Assembly (NCBI RefSeq): GCF_027244095.1
Contig: NC_069658.1
Span: forward strand, 261,090,687 to 261,154,686
DNA from: Hemicordylus capensis
Lineage: Eukaryota; Chordata; Lepidosauria; Squamata; Cordylidae
Direction of reading: 5' to 3'
DNA length: 64,000 nucleotides
Every line of letters begins with the position of its first letter. Positions within the stretch are counted from its first letter, which is position 1. A program made the translations under genes and the position numbers. The notes under the pieces were generated by a model. That model did not search any database and was not told the DNA's origin. It was given only the letters and a program-made list of their open reading frames with translations. Positions 44,032 through 54,675 of the stretch are shown in pieces.

Positions 44032-44966
44032 AGAATGGTTATTCACAAGTGATTAACTATTGTTGGTTGTGTGTTGTTTTCGTATGTGAGTTCATTCAAG
44101 ATCTTAAATTCAGTGAACATGACTAGATATGCAGTCAGGAGATCATAGACCCAACTTACACTCCTGGCTCTGCCTCTTAGTTTCTGTAGGTGGATTTAAC
44201 TGCCAGGCTAACAGGCAGTCAAGAGCCAGGCTAACAGGCAAGACTCTACCTGGTGGTAGGTTGTCCAAAGTCTAGAAGATGTCAATATTCTACAACAATT
44301 ACTGCATTCCAGGGAAACCCTGGAGTTCCTTAAAAGCTTACCATGAGCTTCTCACCCACTTCTCAATGAGAAGTTCAAGTTGCCCTAGAAGAAAACTTGC
44401 CCACCATGACTCCCTTGCAATGCTCAGCCACAGAGGAGTGTTGTGTGTGCTCTAGGGTACACTTTCAAGTCATTCATGATGGTGGTGGGGCCCAAATTGA
44501 CCTGGCCACACAAATTGAGTGTGTGCAATGGTAGAACATGCCCCAGAATCTTCTGCAATGAATAAGGGTTCTATGAAAGATGCTTAGAGGTTCATCAGCA
44601 GCTAAGTCAATATGGAAAGTATTCCAGGAAGGCAGAAAGCTTGAATCTTCCTTGTTAAATATAGTCTATTTAGAGGAAAACTGAAATTTGCAGTAAGAGT
44701 AAAGAACAGGCATGGGGAGATGGGAGCAGAGGGCAGACAAAGGTAGGTTAAGGGGGTGAAAAGTCAAGAATTCTACGCTGGTGATCTGATCCAGAAAGAT
44801 TCTATATAAAGCTTCCAACTAATCAGAATCAGAATCAGATGGAAAGTTCTACGACTAATGGGCATTCCAAGCTGGTCCCTGCCCCTGAAGCTGAATTGCA
44901 CTCCTTATGGATTCTAACATCTATAAATCTCTCTCTAATGCAGTTCTTCACCTTTTTCTCTTGCAG
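44032..44966. other. Gene B intron 3, 3' part
   Basis: No exon or recognised repeat. Ends in a strong acceptor (cacctttttctcttgcag). Confidence 0.4.
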
Positions 44967-45087
44967 GAACAGAGACAACAACCAGTCCAGGAAAGCAACC
45001 ACTGAAATTCTGGGGGATCATTCTGATTTCCTTAGCCGTGACTGCAGTTTTCATTGCAGGATGCATTGGATGCTGTTTCTATTTACA
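44967..45087 (+). CDS. Mucin gene B exon 4: transmembrane segment
   Basis: A 121-base exon enters in phase 1 and leaves in phase 2. It encodes (G)TETTTSPGKQPLKF, then a hydrophobic stretch WGIILISLAVTAVFIAGCI, then GCCFYL. The cysteines at the inner face could be palmitoylated. This is a type I membrane anchor with a short Thr-rich stem. The donor is 'tttaca|gtaaga'. Without splicing the next codons would be CAG TAA, so a retained intron would give a protein ending at the membrane. The start of the anchor (W-G-I-I-L-I) matches gene A exon 3. Confidence 0.8.
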
Positions 45088-45924
45088 GTAAGACAGGAAT
45101 GCCAGCTTTGTTAATATCATTGGGAGTTTGGTTAACGGCATAAACTGAGCCAGGACTAAAGTTTATGGGACAGGGAGAAGACACTGGCTTTAGGGCAATT
45201 TCCTTCATAATGTTTCAGTCCCTTTATTTATTGGCCCTAATAGCACATGTAAGGGAATTAGATTTTATTTATTTATTTTTATATTTATATACCATCTTTC
45301 ATAAAATTATCACAAGGTGGTATGCTAGCAAGTGGGAGAATGTTGGGAAGACAGAGAGATCCAGATCCTACTGTTTCTAGAACATAAAGCTAGCTAGCCA
45401 AACTCCTAGGTTATTTCAGAATTGTGGACAAGGAATCCAGAAATACACGTGGCTGTGATTGTGTTACAGAACTCTGAAATTCAGAATATGAATTTTAATG
45501 CTGACTATAGCAGCTGCTGAAGCATGCTCAGGAGCATTATATTTTCATTTTAAGACACATAGTTTCATGCAAGGTTGGTGGCAGCCTGTGTCCAAGCATT
45601 TTGGTGAGCCTCCACAATCATAACCCCATCTCTGCTGGGGTCATCTGCTACTGCTGCCACCACAGACCAGCCACCTACCTAGCCTCTGCAATCCTTGATA
45701 AATGATGCTGCTACCACCACAAGCCAACCATCCATCTGGCTGGCCTCCACAGGCCCTGCTAAATACTGCTGTCACCAGCTGCAACCCAATATAATGATGT
45801 CACCACCATGTTATAACACCATGGGATAACAGGTGCCAGGTGGTGACATCATTCTACCCCATTGCAACTGGCACCAACAGTATTTAGCAGGGCCTGTGTG
45901 GAGGCTGGGCACGTGAGGCAGTGA
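45088..45924. other. Gene B intron 4, 5' part
   Basis: An inverted pair around 45,760-45,880 ('ggtgacatcattctacccca' against 'tggtgacatcatta'-type sequence) suggests an old foldback element. No exon is supported. Confidence 0.35.
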
Positions 45925-46565
45925 ATGGTAGGCCCCCAATCTGGGGGCAGACTGGTCTACTCTCTGGGGTAACCCAGAGAGACCATATTATGCCTGTTGT
46001 CAAACAGTTGTATTGGCTGCCAATATGTTTCCAGGCAGAATACAAAGTGCTGGTTATTACTTTTAAAGCCCTAAATGGCTTAGGTCCAGGTTACCTTCTT
46101 CTGTATGATCCTCATCACGTTGAGGTCATCTGGAAAGGTTCATCTCCAGTTACCACTGACACATCTGGTGGAACTGGGCCTTCTCTGTAGCTGCTCCTGG
46201 TCTTTTAGTCTGTCCTGGGTGGTGTGGTCGCCTGGGTGAGCATGATGGTGCTTAATTTGCCAGCGGGGGTGGGGGAGGGGGGCTCCAAAGGTCTTTAGGA
46301 CCAGGTTACCTAGGTGCACCTCTGCAACAGATATCTGTAGTTGCGGCTTATTGTTGGCCTTCAAGAGAGGCCTGAAGACTTACTTGTTGGGCCTGGCCTT
46401 CCAAGGTGTTTGCACTTAAGTATTTTAAATTGGTCTTAAATGGCTTTGAACTGTTTTAAATTTGTTTTTGTATAGTTTTAACATGTTTGTTTTAAACAGT
46501 TTTTGTTCTTGTATTTTACTTGTGCACCGCCCAGAGCCTTTGGATGGGGCAGTATAGAAATATGA
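45925..46565 (+). mobile_element. L2-clade LINE 3' fragment, older subfamily
   Basis: Encodes VTQRDHIMPVVKQLYWLP and AEYKVLVITFKALNGLGPGY of the L2 C-terminus. It ends in 'tgcaccgcccagagcctttg' and 'cagtatagaaatat', then an ATAG microsatellite at 46,568-46,590. Confidence 0.75.
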
Positions 46566-46874
46566 TAGATAGATAGATAGATAGATAGATTAGATATGCA
46601 CACATTTTAAGATAAAGAAGATGTTGCTGGCCCTCAAGGCAACAGAGGAAAACATGCAAATAGGTTTTTGCAAAAAAAAATTAGCCATCACAGTAGGGAA
46701 CTTCCAAGGATCTGGAATTGGTCTTATTCACTCAAATCTGAGTCTGCTTATCTTTACGCATTGACAATCTTCTTGCTATTTCCAATGTTGTTGGAAAGTG
46801 GTTACTACTATGTTCTGCCTCTGAAATTTTACTTCCTTTCCTCTAACAAGAATACTTCTTTGTCTTTGTTCCAG

Positions 46875-46890
46875 AAAAAGTCGTCTCTAA
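46875..46890 (+). CDS. Mucin gene B exon 5: short tail and stop
   Basis: A strong acceptor (ttctttgtctttgttccag) precedes it. Joined in phase 2 to exon 4 it completes Gln and encodes KSRL before TAA. The protein would end CCFYLQKSRL: a basic stop-transfer followed at once by the C-terminus. The joined protein is about 264 residues. In another phase the exon would stay open to 46,996, but the exon 4 donor does not use that phase. An alternative terminal exon with a 32-residue tail is possible at 53,321. The poly(A) signal at 47,199 supports this exon as a real gene end. Confidence 0.55.
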
Positions 46891-47220
46891 CATCCCAGCT
46901 CCTCTCCTCAGACCTCCAGCTCCTCTTACTCAATAACATCCCTACCTTTAACATGGAAACAAAAGAGTATACACAAGGATGCACTGATTTTTGCTAATGA
47001 GAGTATAACCTGATTCATCCTCATCAGGCCTTGCCTATGTCAGTTGCAGTTTTCAGATTAACCACCTACAGAATGCTGTCATCATTTGTGGCTAGTTCCA
47101 TGAACTTCTGCATTCCAGAAGACTGAGGAAGAATTACCCACAGACTGTAAAACAATGTGGAACAAAGCGAAAGCACAATACTTTCACATGTGGAAACCAA
47201 TAAAAGGCACAAGCTTTTTA
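46891..47220 (+). other. Probable 3' UTR of mucin gene B
   Basis: Non-repetitive sequence from the stop codon to just beyond the AATAAA at 47,199-47,204. Confidence 0.5.
47199..47204 (+). terminator. Poly(A) signal of mucin gene B
   Basis: AATAAA in 'ggaaaccaataaaaggcac', about 310 bases after the stop codon, with T-rich sequence downstream. Confidence 0.5.
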
Positions 47221-47499
47221 TTCGTCTTCTGCGCTCTGTTTTTCAATTGTGTCAAAATAGAAAGGGAGGTTTCATCCCCTATACATGTGATGGGAAATAG
47301 CTTCAAAAACAAATCCTTGCATATATATTTTCTCATATAAATAAATATATATTTCCAATTCATTCCAGTCAGTTTTCTCTATCAACATCTATTTCACAAA
47401 ACAGGAAAACGCACATCATACTTAGATGGTGACAGGGGAGATGGTATGGTACATACCTCCAGACAAGCAGCTTTCTTCTTTCTACCCACCCTCTAGGGC

Positions 47500-47639
47500 A
47501 GGGGTTAGTGGCATATGGCATGCATGCCAAACATGGCATGTGGAATGATTTTGAGTGGCACTCACACAGTTAGGAAGACAAGCTTCTACAATGCCCACTA
47601 CCTGCCTCCAACTGGAGTGTCATTACTTCTTATAGCAGG
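47500..47639. repeat. Repeat interrupted by a SINE; inverted copy at 48,105-48,230
   Basis: 'ttcttatagcaggcagtga' and the preceding 'ctacctgcctccaactggag' recur as the complement near 48,120-48,180 ('tgcctgctatagcaagcagt', 'agccagaggcaggcagtggt'). The two arms flank a 5S-type SINE. Confidence 0.5.
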
Positions 47640-47962
47640 CAGTGAACATAGGAACATAGGAAGCTGCCATATACCAAGTCAGACCATTGGTCTATCAGAT
47701 AGACTCTATCTAGCTCAGTATTGTTTTCACAGACTGGCAGCGGCTTCTCCAAGGTTGCAGGCAGGAATCTCTCTCAGCCCTATATTGGAGATGACAGAAA
47801 GGGAACTTGGAAGCTAGATGCTCTTCCCAGAGCGGTTCCATCCCTTAAGGGGAATATCTTACAGTGCTCACATCTAGTCTCCCATTCATATGCAACCAGG
47901 GCGGACTCTGCTTAGCTAAGGGGAAAAGTCATGCTTGCTACCACTAGACCAGCTCTCCTACA
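47640..47962 (-). mobile_element. 5S-rRNA-derived SINE, antisense
   Basis: Complement of the family at 26,957. It runs from 'aacataggaagctgccatat' to 'ctgcttagctaaggggaaaa' and 'ctagaccagctctcc'. Confidence 0.8.
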
Positions 47963-48615
47963 GATCCAACATCCTGGATCAGTAGTGGAAGTCCCTTTGG
48001 CTGTACTGCTGGTGGGCGGGCTGTCAATCTCTCTTGAATGTACACATTCTGAAAATATGAATGTCTGTGTGAGAGAGAGCCAGCCAGCCAACACAGCCAG
48101 AAACACCACCACCAATCTTGGATGCCTGCTGCCTGCTATAGCAAGCAGTGACACACCAGCCAGAGGCAGGCAGTGGTTATCATAGCAGCCGGTCTTCCTC
48201 ACATGCAGGCTTCCTCTCCCCTTCAGCAACTAACGTCTATGCTTTTCTGCTCCTGAAATGGAAGCAACAAAAGCGTAAAGGTTTGCTGAAGAAATATAGA
48301 CCAGCCACTGATGCTTAATGCCCACTGAAGAACAGTGCTGAACACTCCCAAGAAGAGGAGAGGTTGTGATCTGAGCGGGGCTTCTGGCTTGGTCTGGCAG
48401 TGGGGGCATGGCCAGCATCATGGGGTGAGGCATCACAGCCTGGCTGAAGAGAGTAACTCTTCAGTACTCTTTCCCTCCCCCCCCCCACCATTGGTTAGAA
48501 GGAAAACATCTGAACTTGCAAAAGCAAACCCGAGAGCAGAGGGGAGGGGCTGCTTCCCTCCATGCTGCGAGTGTGATTCAAAGAGGCTTTGCTCAACATT
48601 TACCCCACAGCAAGA
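47963..48615. other. Unassigned, with a possible cryptic exon
   Basis: A good acceptor-like sequence (cttcctctccccttcag) at 48,226 is followed by a 30-codon frame with a basic cluster (KWKQQKRKGLLKKY) up to a stop at 48,318. It fits only a phase 1 donor. Considered unproven. Confidence 0.3.
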
Positions 48616-48830
48616 AGCCATATGGTGGCGCAGTGGTAAAACTGCTGCCCTGTAACCAGAAGGTTACAAGTTCGATCCTGACCAGGGGCTCAAGGTTGAC
48701 TCAGCCTTCCATCCTTCTGAGGTCGGTAAAATGAGTACCCAGAATGTTGGGGGCAATATGCTAAATCATTGTAAACCGCTTAGAGAGCTTCGGCTATAGA
48801 GCGGTATATAAATGTAAGTGCTATTGCTAT
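48616..48830 (+). mobile_element. Sauria-type SINE
   Basis: Head 'tatggtggcgcagtggtaaa', B-box-like 'acaagttcgatcctgacc', body 'gaggtcggtaaaatgagtac' and tail 'cggtatataaatgtaagtgc' with 'tattgctat'. This is the well-known squamate SINE with a Bov-B-related tail, and it supports a squamate source. Confidence 0.85.
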
Positions 48831-48866
48831 ATGTGAATAACTCCCTGGTGGAGTGTTGGTTTTTTC

Positions 48867-48869
<3 letters not shown>

Positions 48870-48909
<40 letters not shown>
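48870..48909. repeat. (GT)n microsatellite
   Basis: About 19 GT units. Confidence 0.95.
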
Positions 48910-48910
<1 letters not shown>

Positions 48911-48939
48911 TTTGGCTCCCTCCCCAGAAACTATTCATT

Positions 48940-49140
48940 CATTCTCAGGGCAGTTTACATTAAAACAAAACAATTAAGATCAATTAACAGTTAAAAACAG
49001 AAATTATAAAACACCATAAAACAATTAACAGTTAAAACATTCAAAACAGTTTAAAAACCCTGGGAAACCAGGTTACAACAGATTAAAAACATTTACAACA
49101 ATTTAAAAACCCTGGAAGGCCAGGCCAAACGAGGTTAAAT
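48940..49140 (-). mobile_element. L2-type 3' untranslated fragment, antisense
   Basis: 'agggcagtttacattaaaac' followed by many 'acaattaa' and 'ttaaaaccctgg' phrases, like the 3' part of the antisense L2 at 33,180. Confidence 0.6.
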
Positions 49141-50062
49141 CTCCAAATGGGCGGGTGGATGCATTGTGTCTGTAGTGCACCTGCATGTAAATGGATGCAC
49201 AGCACTAAGGCACTAAACAGTGCACAATGTATGGTGGCTGGAATTCAGTCTTCAGCAATGTGCCGTAGTGGGGGGTCTTGGGCAGCAATCCTTGGTATGA
49301 GGATTGGGTGCTGCAAGCTTTCATCTATTTTCATCTGTGAAATGTTGAAGGGTATGCTAATAAGCAACCCTCTCGCATATCACCACAGCTGTCCTATGTC
49401 TGATTGCTACAACAGATCTGCTGACTGTACGGCACCCACCCCAGTCCACACAAACCTCCAGCTGCTGTTTGTTCTGTAATTTGCTGCTGTCAGCTGAGCT
49501 ATTAGACTAATATCCTCCAAGGAAGGGAACTGAGTTATTGGCTGAGTTATTGGGTGCAGGGTCTGGCAGCAACATGTAATTAATGCATAAAGCAGGGTTC
49601 TCCTAACACAGTGGTGCCTTCATCTTGATTCCCTGCTCCTGTGGGATAGTGGTGGTAAATGATTGCTTTAAGAGTGAAGGTTTATTCAGGCTTTTATTAA
49701 GCCCCAAGGCTTGCTTCCTATACGAGTTTTCAGGATATGCCTGGGTCATCAGCGATGCTACAAATACTATGATTAGAGTTGCCAACCCTCCAGAACTGGT
49801 CTGGAGTTTCCTGGAATCAGCATTAAACTCCTGGAAACTATTGCAAGCAAGCCTGGAGATTTTAATGGTTTGTTATTGTGAAAAGTACTGAGGGGCGGGG
49901 AGAAATCTCCAGGTATAGCTTCAGTCCAGAATTTGCAGTCCTAACTACAATGAACTCAGAGTGACCTACCCAGAATCCTCTGACCAGTCTGTCTGAGACA
50001 GCACAACTCTATTCATGATTACATAGAAATAAGGGTCAAACTACGTATTATGGACAATACTC
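49141..50062. other. Unassigned intergenic stretch
   Basis: No exon or recognised repeat. This is the interval where corneodesmosin might be expected by comparison with mammals; no Ser/Gly-rich frame is seen. Confidence 0.4.
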
Positions 50063-50404
50063 CAATCCTCAATAGGGTAGGAGACACATCCTACCCTAGC
50101 TCAGGAGCTGTGTGCACTCCCGTTTTGCGATTGTGAGTAAGAAGCAAGGTAGGAGGGAAAGCAAGTGATTGTGAGTAAGGCTTGCACGGGTAGGAGGACT
50201 CTGTCCTACCCAACAGCTGTACTCATCTGTTGAATGAGGTCGGAGGAAAAGCCCTCCTACCAAATGCAAGCCTCACATATGATCACTTTCTTCCCCTCCT
50301 ACTTTTCTTTTTATTCACAGATGATCACAAAATGAAGGTGCACACAGCTTTCAAACTAGGGTAGGGTGTGTCTCCTACCCTACTGAGGATTGTGAGAAGG
50401 AGCC
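50063..50404. mobile_element. Foldback DNA transposon with 37-base ends
   Basis: The left arm at 50,063-50,099 and the inverted right arm at 50,356-50,392 match at 35 of 37 bases (both start CAATCCTCA and contain TAGGGTAGGAGACACA). The inner part also contains inverted 'gtgattgtgagtaag' and 'tcctacc' phrases. No coding capacity. Confidence 0.7.
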
Positions 50405-51462
50405 TAGTGTGTGTGCTTAACACTTGATTGTTTAAAGTAAATAGCAGCCAGATTTAGACCCTCCATCTTCTCCCACCTGGCCCGATCCTGGTGGTTCACA
50501 CACGTGTGCAAAATCAGGCTGGGCTCCCTTGGCCAGGTTTTGCACATGCATGTGAATAGCCTCAATATCATCGTCCCATCCCCCACCACAGCTATTATTG
50601 TAGTTTTTTGGGGGGATGGAAGCAGAAATGATGTGGTTAGTGTGAGGAGGAGGAATGCCATTTAATACAGCTTTAATTCGGTAGTGCTGATGTGGTTGTA
50701 TCATTTAGCGGGTGAATAGTGGGGCTGTGCAGCTGTGTTCAGCTGACAGGCATGTTGAACCAGTGCATGCTTAATGTTGACATATAGTTTGACCCTCATT
50801 TACCTCAGTCTAACCATCTCTATTCTGGGCACAAGGGCTTGGGTAGACATCCAGAGTTATCCCACCCAGTATGATTTCCCCATTTCTTTCAGTGGAAATA
50901 ACCAATGTACACACTCCTTTGAACACATGAATTGGTTCCTTCAACCAATATGAATGGAAACTCTCTCAAAGGTACATCACAGAACACCATGGACCAGAGT
51001 GACAGCTGCTCTACCAGTAGATACGAGCTGCTCATTTTTCCTTAGCCATCCTAGCTGGATCACTCATGTCTCCAAACAAGTCATTATCTAATGACCTTAG
51101 GGACAAGCCCTCTCAGGGACAAGCCCACTCAGAGAAAAATATGCAAATGTTTGATAATTGCCTCTTGAAAAGCTGTTTCATGTACCAGTGACAGGTTCTT
51201 TTCATTACTTCTCTAAGCCTATGCACATAGGCAATATAAGTCTTGTTCTCTTCATTAGACTGGGGAAATAGAAGCAATTAAATGACTTAAGTAATACACT
51301 TGTATGGTAGATCACTATTACTACTCCTGTATTGAAGAAGGGGGTGGGGGAAGGGCAGACTGAGGATAGATGAGAATGGCTTGCTGAAGACCTTCGCGTG
51401 AGCTTATGACTAAGAGGACAATTGAATCAGGGACATTCTCATTCACGGCTCAGCCACTACAC
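50405..51462. other. Unassigned intergenic stretch
   Basis: A fragment ending 'gcatgtgaatagcctc' at about 50,569 belongs to the hairpin-rich transposons. The rest is unassigned. Confidence 0.35.
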
Positions 51463-51563
51463 CAGGGTCCTCAACTTCGGGTCCTCAGATGTTGTGGGAC
51501 AACCCTCACCATCCCCAGCACAATGGCCTGAAACATTTGGGGACCCACAACCGAGATCCCCTG
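51463..51563. mobile_element. Short hAT MITE, diverged copy
   Basis: Ends CAGGGTCCTCAACTTCGGG and, read inward, CAGGGGATCTCGGTTGTGG. It is the same family as 21,621-21,756. The flanking octamers CACTACAC and CGCCACAC agree at six of eight positions, as expected of an old duplication. Confidence 0.65.
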
Positions 51564-51589
51564 CGCCACACTATACTAGTAGCCACAGA

Positions 51590-52010
51590 CATGCCAGGAA
51601 TATACATCCATGAAAACACACATCACCACATCCTGTGGCAAAAAATTCCATAGATTAATTGTGCACTGTGTGAGAAAGTACTTCCTTTTGTAGGTCCTAA
51701 ATTTCCTGGTCATCAGTTTCATGGGGTGACCCCTGGTTCTAGTGTTGTGAGAGAAGGAGAAAAATTTCTCTCTATCCATTCTCTGTGCTTCATGCATAAT
51801 AATTTTATAACCCTCTATCATGTCTTCCATAGTTGTCTCTTTTCCAAACTAAAAAGACCCAAATGCTGTAGCCTAACCTCATAAGGAAGGTGCTCTAGGC
51901 CTCTGATCATCTTGGTTGCCCTCTTCTGCACCTTTTCCCGTTCTACAATGTCCTTCTTAAGATATGGTGACCAAATCTGTGCTCAGTATTACAATAGTAG
52001 CCGCACCATA
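51590..52010 (-). mobile_element. CR1-clade LINE fragment, antisense
   Basis: The minus strand encodes DREKFFSFSHNTRTRGHPMK, then TINLWNFLPQDVV. 'cctctgatcatcttggttgc' at 51,900-51,919 is the complement of the ATKMIRG region. Both ends are truncated. Confidence 0.8.
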
Positions 52011-52446
52011 GATTAGCCTCTATTGACTGTGTGAATAATTGCTGTCCCTCCACACAAAGTCATGAGATCTCTCTATCACTGAGAAGAAGGAGTCAGTCCA
52101 TGTCAGAAATGAGTTTAGAGGTCATTTTCCAGATTACAGATTTTCTAGGCACTGGACAAATGCAGCTGAGAGCATATAATCATTTGCTGATGAGTCTGCA
52201 ATGGGTTTGGTGCATCTCCACCCACTGGGCTTGCACATCAGGATTCTAAGACCAAAACCCTGGTAGCTGGCTTTAGTTAATTACTACCTTTCAAGACAGC
52301 ATCCATAAATTCTTAGCATACTAGAAAGATAGGACTCCTTGCTGAATCATGTTTGCAAGTGCAAAGTGGATGTAGATATACAGTCATGTAGATATAGTGA
52401 CATCAACAGCAAAGGAAAGGACCCAGCAGTCAAGAAATACGCCACA
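52011..52446. other. Unassigned intergenic stretch
   Basis: No recognised feature. Confidence 0.35.
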
Positions 52447-52985
52447 GATTAGCACTTGGTAGAGTTGCAATTAAGGCCTTGGAAATTATATTTAGATGCT
52501 GTGATGCGTCTATACCTACAAAGATTAGAATTGTTTGGACAATAGTTTTTCCCATGACACTCTATGGATGCGAAAGCTGGGCTTTGAAGAAGCAGGATAG
52601 AAAAAGCATTGACGCTTTTGAACTTTGGTGGTGGAGAAGACTTTTGAGGATACCATGGACAGCCAGGAAAACAAACAAATGGATCATAGAACAAATCAAT
52701 CCAGAATTTTCACTCAAGGCACAAATGACCAGGCTCAGACTAACATACTTTGGACACATTATGCAAAAACCCAGTTCCCTTGAGAAGTCCAAAATGCGGG
52801 GGAAAGTTGAAGGAAGGAGAAGAAAAGGACGACCAGCAGCAAGGTGGATGAACTCGATTACAACAGCAATGAATGCACCACTGAGAGACCTTAAAGACCA
52901 AGTTGAAGACAGATCATCCTGGAGAGAATCTATCTATGTGGTTGCTAAGAGTCGACACCAACTTGATGGCACTTAATCAATCCAA
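52447..52985 (+). mobile_element. Bov-B (RTE) LINE 3' end
   Basis: A 165-codon frame contains the RTE C-terminal signature: MTLYGCESWALKKQDRKSID, AFELWWWRRLLRIPWT, RLTYFGHIMQ and RRRKGRPAARW, ending HQLDGT. It stops just before the short 'ttgatggcacttaatcaatc' tail. It is 5'-truncated, and this frame is intact. Bov-B is abundant in squamates and known for horizontal transfer. Confidence 0.88.
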
Positions 52986-53320
52986 TATATTGAGGAGGTT
53001 GCATTAGAGCAGACAAAGTATATTTCCAATCCAGATATTTTACTGGAAGCTTATTATATAATAGAAGTAGCAGTAAGAATCAACTGTCAACATGTAATAA
53101 AGCAGGAAAAATAATCATTCTGGATCAGACAGAAAGTTTAGATGGGTGAGTAGCTGGACAGTAGATATATGTACAGATCAGGTAGACAAGTAGACAAACA
53201 TTCCTATACTAGTGGTGGGTAAGTGGACAGATATTTGCTCAGCATGTTCATGGCCACCAACATTGAGTTGTTCATCAGTGGAATACAAACATTGTAAGCC
53301 AAAGTCCTCTTCTCTTTCAG
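52986..53320. other. Unassigned; 3' flank of the Pro-rich gene
   Basis: No AATAAA or ATTAAA on the minus strand stands out close to the gene's stop codon. No repeat is recognised. Confidence 0.35.
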
Positions 53321-53420
53321 GAGTCACTCAACTTCCAAGAACCATCAGGTGATGGAAAGTTTTGCAGCAGGAAGTAATTTGTTGTTCTATAGTAGTCAGA
53401 GAAATCTCTGGAGAACATGA
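53321..53420 (+). other. Candidate alternative terminal exon of mucin gene B
   Basis: A strong acceptor (cctcttctctttcag) precedes a frame that, in phase 2, joins to gene B exon 4. It would encode 32 residues (starts SHSTSKNHQVMESF, ends SSQRNLWRT) before TGA. Gene A's tail is also 32 residues. It lies in the presumed 3' UTR of the minus-strand Pro-rich gene. No poly(A) signal is evident downstream. Treated as a possibility only. Confidence 0.25.
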
Positions 53421-53431
53421 CTGGAAGAAAG

Positions 53432-53833
53432 TTAATCATCATTAGAAGGGTCTTTAGGAGGATTCCCTGAACCATCCCACTCTGGCAGTGGTGGCCAAGG
53501 TGCAACAGGCACCAGAGCAAAAGGCAGATAAGGATCATCAGGGAGGGGTGGCTTAGGAGGGCTGGATGGTCCAGGGAATGGTCCTGGGTTGTTAGGCCCT
53601 AAAGGTTTCGGTGGCTTTGGAGATCGTGGATGTCTAGGGTCTGGAGATGCAGGCGGGCCCTCTGGCCAAGGTTTTCCAGGCACCAGAGGCCTCAAAGGCT
53701 GAGGATATTTAGGTTTGGGAGGCCCCTCAGGCCAAGTTTTCTCTGGAACTGGAACAAAAGGATTGTCCGGTTTTGGAACTGGAGGGACACCAGGTGCTCC
53801 AGAAGAACCACATCCTGAATGACTTGAAGACAT
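53432..53833 (-). CDS. PSORS1C2-like: Pro-rich PSORS1C2/SPR1-like protein, coding exon
   Basis: A single 133-residue frame starts MSSSHSGCGSSGAPG and ends PPKDPSNDD. About 40% is Pro, with Trp-Pro phrases (KTWPEGPP, GKPWPEGPP) and Asp-Pro phrases (LPDDPY, APWPPLPEWD). Human PSORS1C2, as I remember it, has the same style (GDPWPGAPP, RPDDPWP, NPWPPAPE). Such proteins are made in keratinising epithelium. A consensus acceptor (tctgtattctctag) lies at 53,861 and 27 bases of 5' UTR follow, with an in-frame TGA, before this ATG. No signal peptide is encoded, unlike human PSORS1C2. The layout (non-coding exon 1, all coding in exon 2) is like epidermal differentiation complex genes, which is the alternative assignment. 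Confidence 0.6.
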   Translation of the reverse strand: MSSSHSGCGSSGAPGVPPVPKPDNPFVPVPEKTWPEGPPKPKYPQPLRPLVPGKPWPEGPPASPDPRHPRSPKPPKPLGPNNPGPFPGPSSPPKPPLPDDPYLPFALVPVAPWPPLPEWDGSGNPPKDPSNDD

Positions 53834-54675
53834 GGTGAAGTGCCACACAAGTATTCAGACCTAGAGAATACAGAAGGGTAGAAGAAGATTAGCTCTCAGC
53901 AACACATTCTCCCACTCTTCAAAAATTATCCTAGCTTAACCAAAAACAATCATCTGGAGATATACTTGGCTAGTGATAAAGATACCTCTATCACCAACCT
54001 CCATAATCTCCTGAACATCTCTCAGTTTCTTCTCTGTCTATGCAGTTCAAAGGATATAGTGACCCATCAGGTGATCCATCTTTGGTTATTATTTTTCTAT
54101 GCAAACCATTTTGAGAACCTTTGTTGAAAAGTGCTATATAAATATTCGTCATTTCTGCTTCCTGCTGCCCAACAGCCTATGGAGGCAGCAAGAAATGGAG
54201 CAGGCGGCATGAGGCAGCACCATTGGTTAACAGACAGCAGGCTTCCCACCACCTGAAAGACTGCCTGGTAAGTGGTGGAAGCAGCAGTGGCAGGGTCACC
54301 ACACCATGATAAGAGGGTGTGTGTGCACAGCACGCACTGCTGCAGACAGAGCCACAGGCCGTGCATGCAATCTGCTACTGGAGCTGCTGGGGAGAGGGGG
54401 CAGACACAGGCTCTCCCTCCTCTACCTATGACACTGATGGTGACCATATCGTAGTAATCAATTTTTGACTGCAACTGCCATTTAGCACTGAATATTTGAC
54501 AAGCTGTGACAGCTGACATGCCGTAGCAACTAATATTTGACAATATATGGCATTTAGCAGTGAAAATCTGACAATATATCACAGCTTACCTGTGGCTGCA
54601 GCCGCCGCCAAAATTTGGCTATAATATTTTATATAGCAATCAAAACTGGTAAGTTTCAAGTTTTAATGTCATTTT
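53834..54675. other. Presumed intron of the Pro-rich gene, 3' part
   Basis: A repeat tail ('ttttgagaacctttgttgaa', 'gtgctatataaatattcg') lies at about 54,090-54,150. Phrases 'gacaatatatggcatttagc' and 'gactgcaactgccatttagc' recur at 54,465-54,570. A TATA-like stretch followed by a donor-like sequence on the minus strand at 54,630-54,585 is too cramped to be a convincing promoter and exon. Confidence 0.35.

Noticed and set aside
45590-45800. Ser/Thr/Ala-rich looking stretch considered as another mucin exon of gene B
   Set aside because: Stops interrupt every frame that would give Thr-rich sequence, and no matching acceptor and donor were found.
54585-54640. Minus-strand TATA-like stretch followed by a donor-like gtaagc, considered as the Pro-rich gene's promoter
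   Set aside because: The space between them leaves only about 15 bases of exon. The arrangement at 58,459-58,560 is more convincing.
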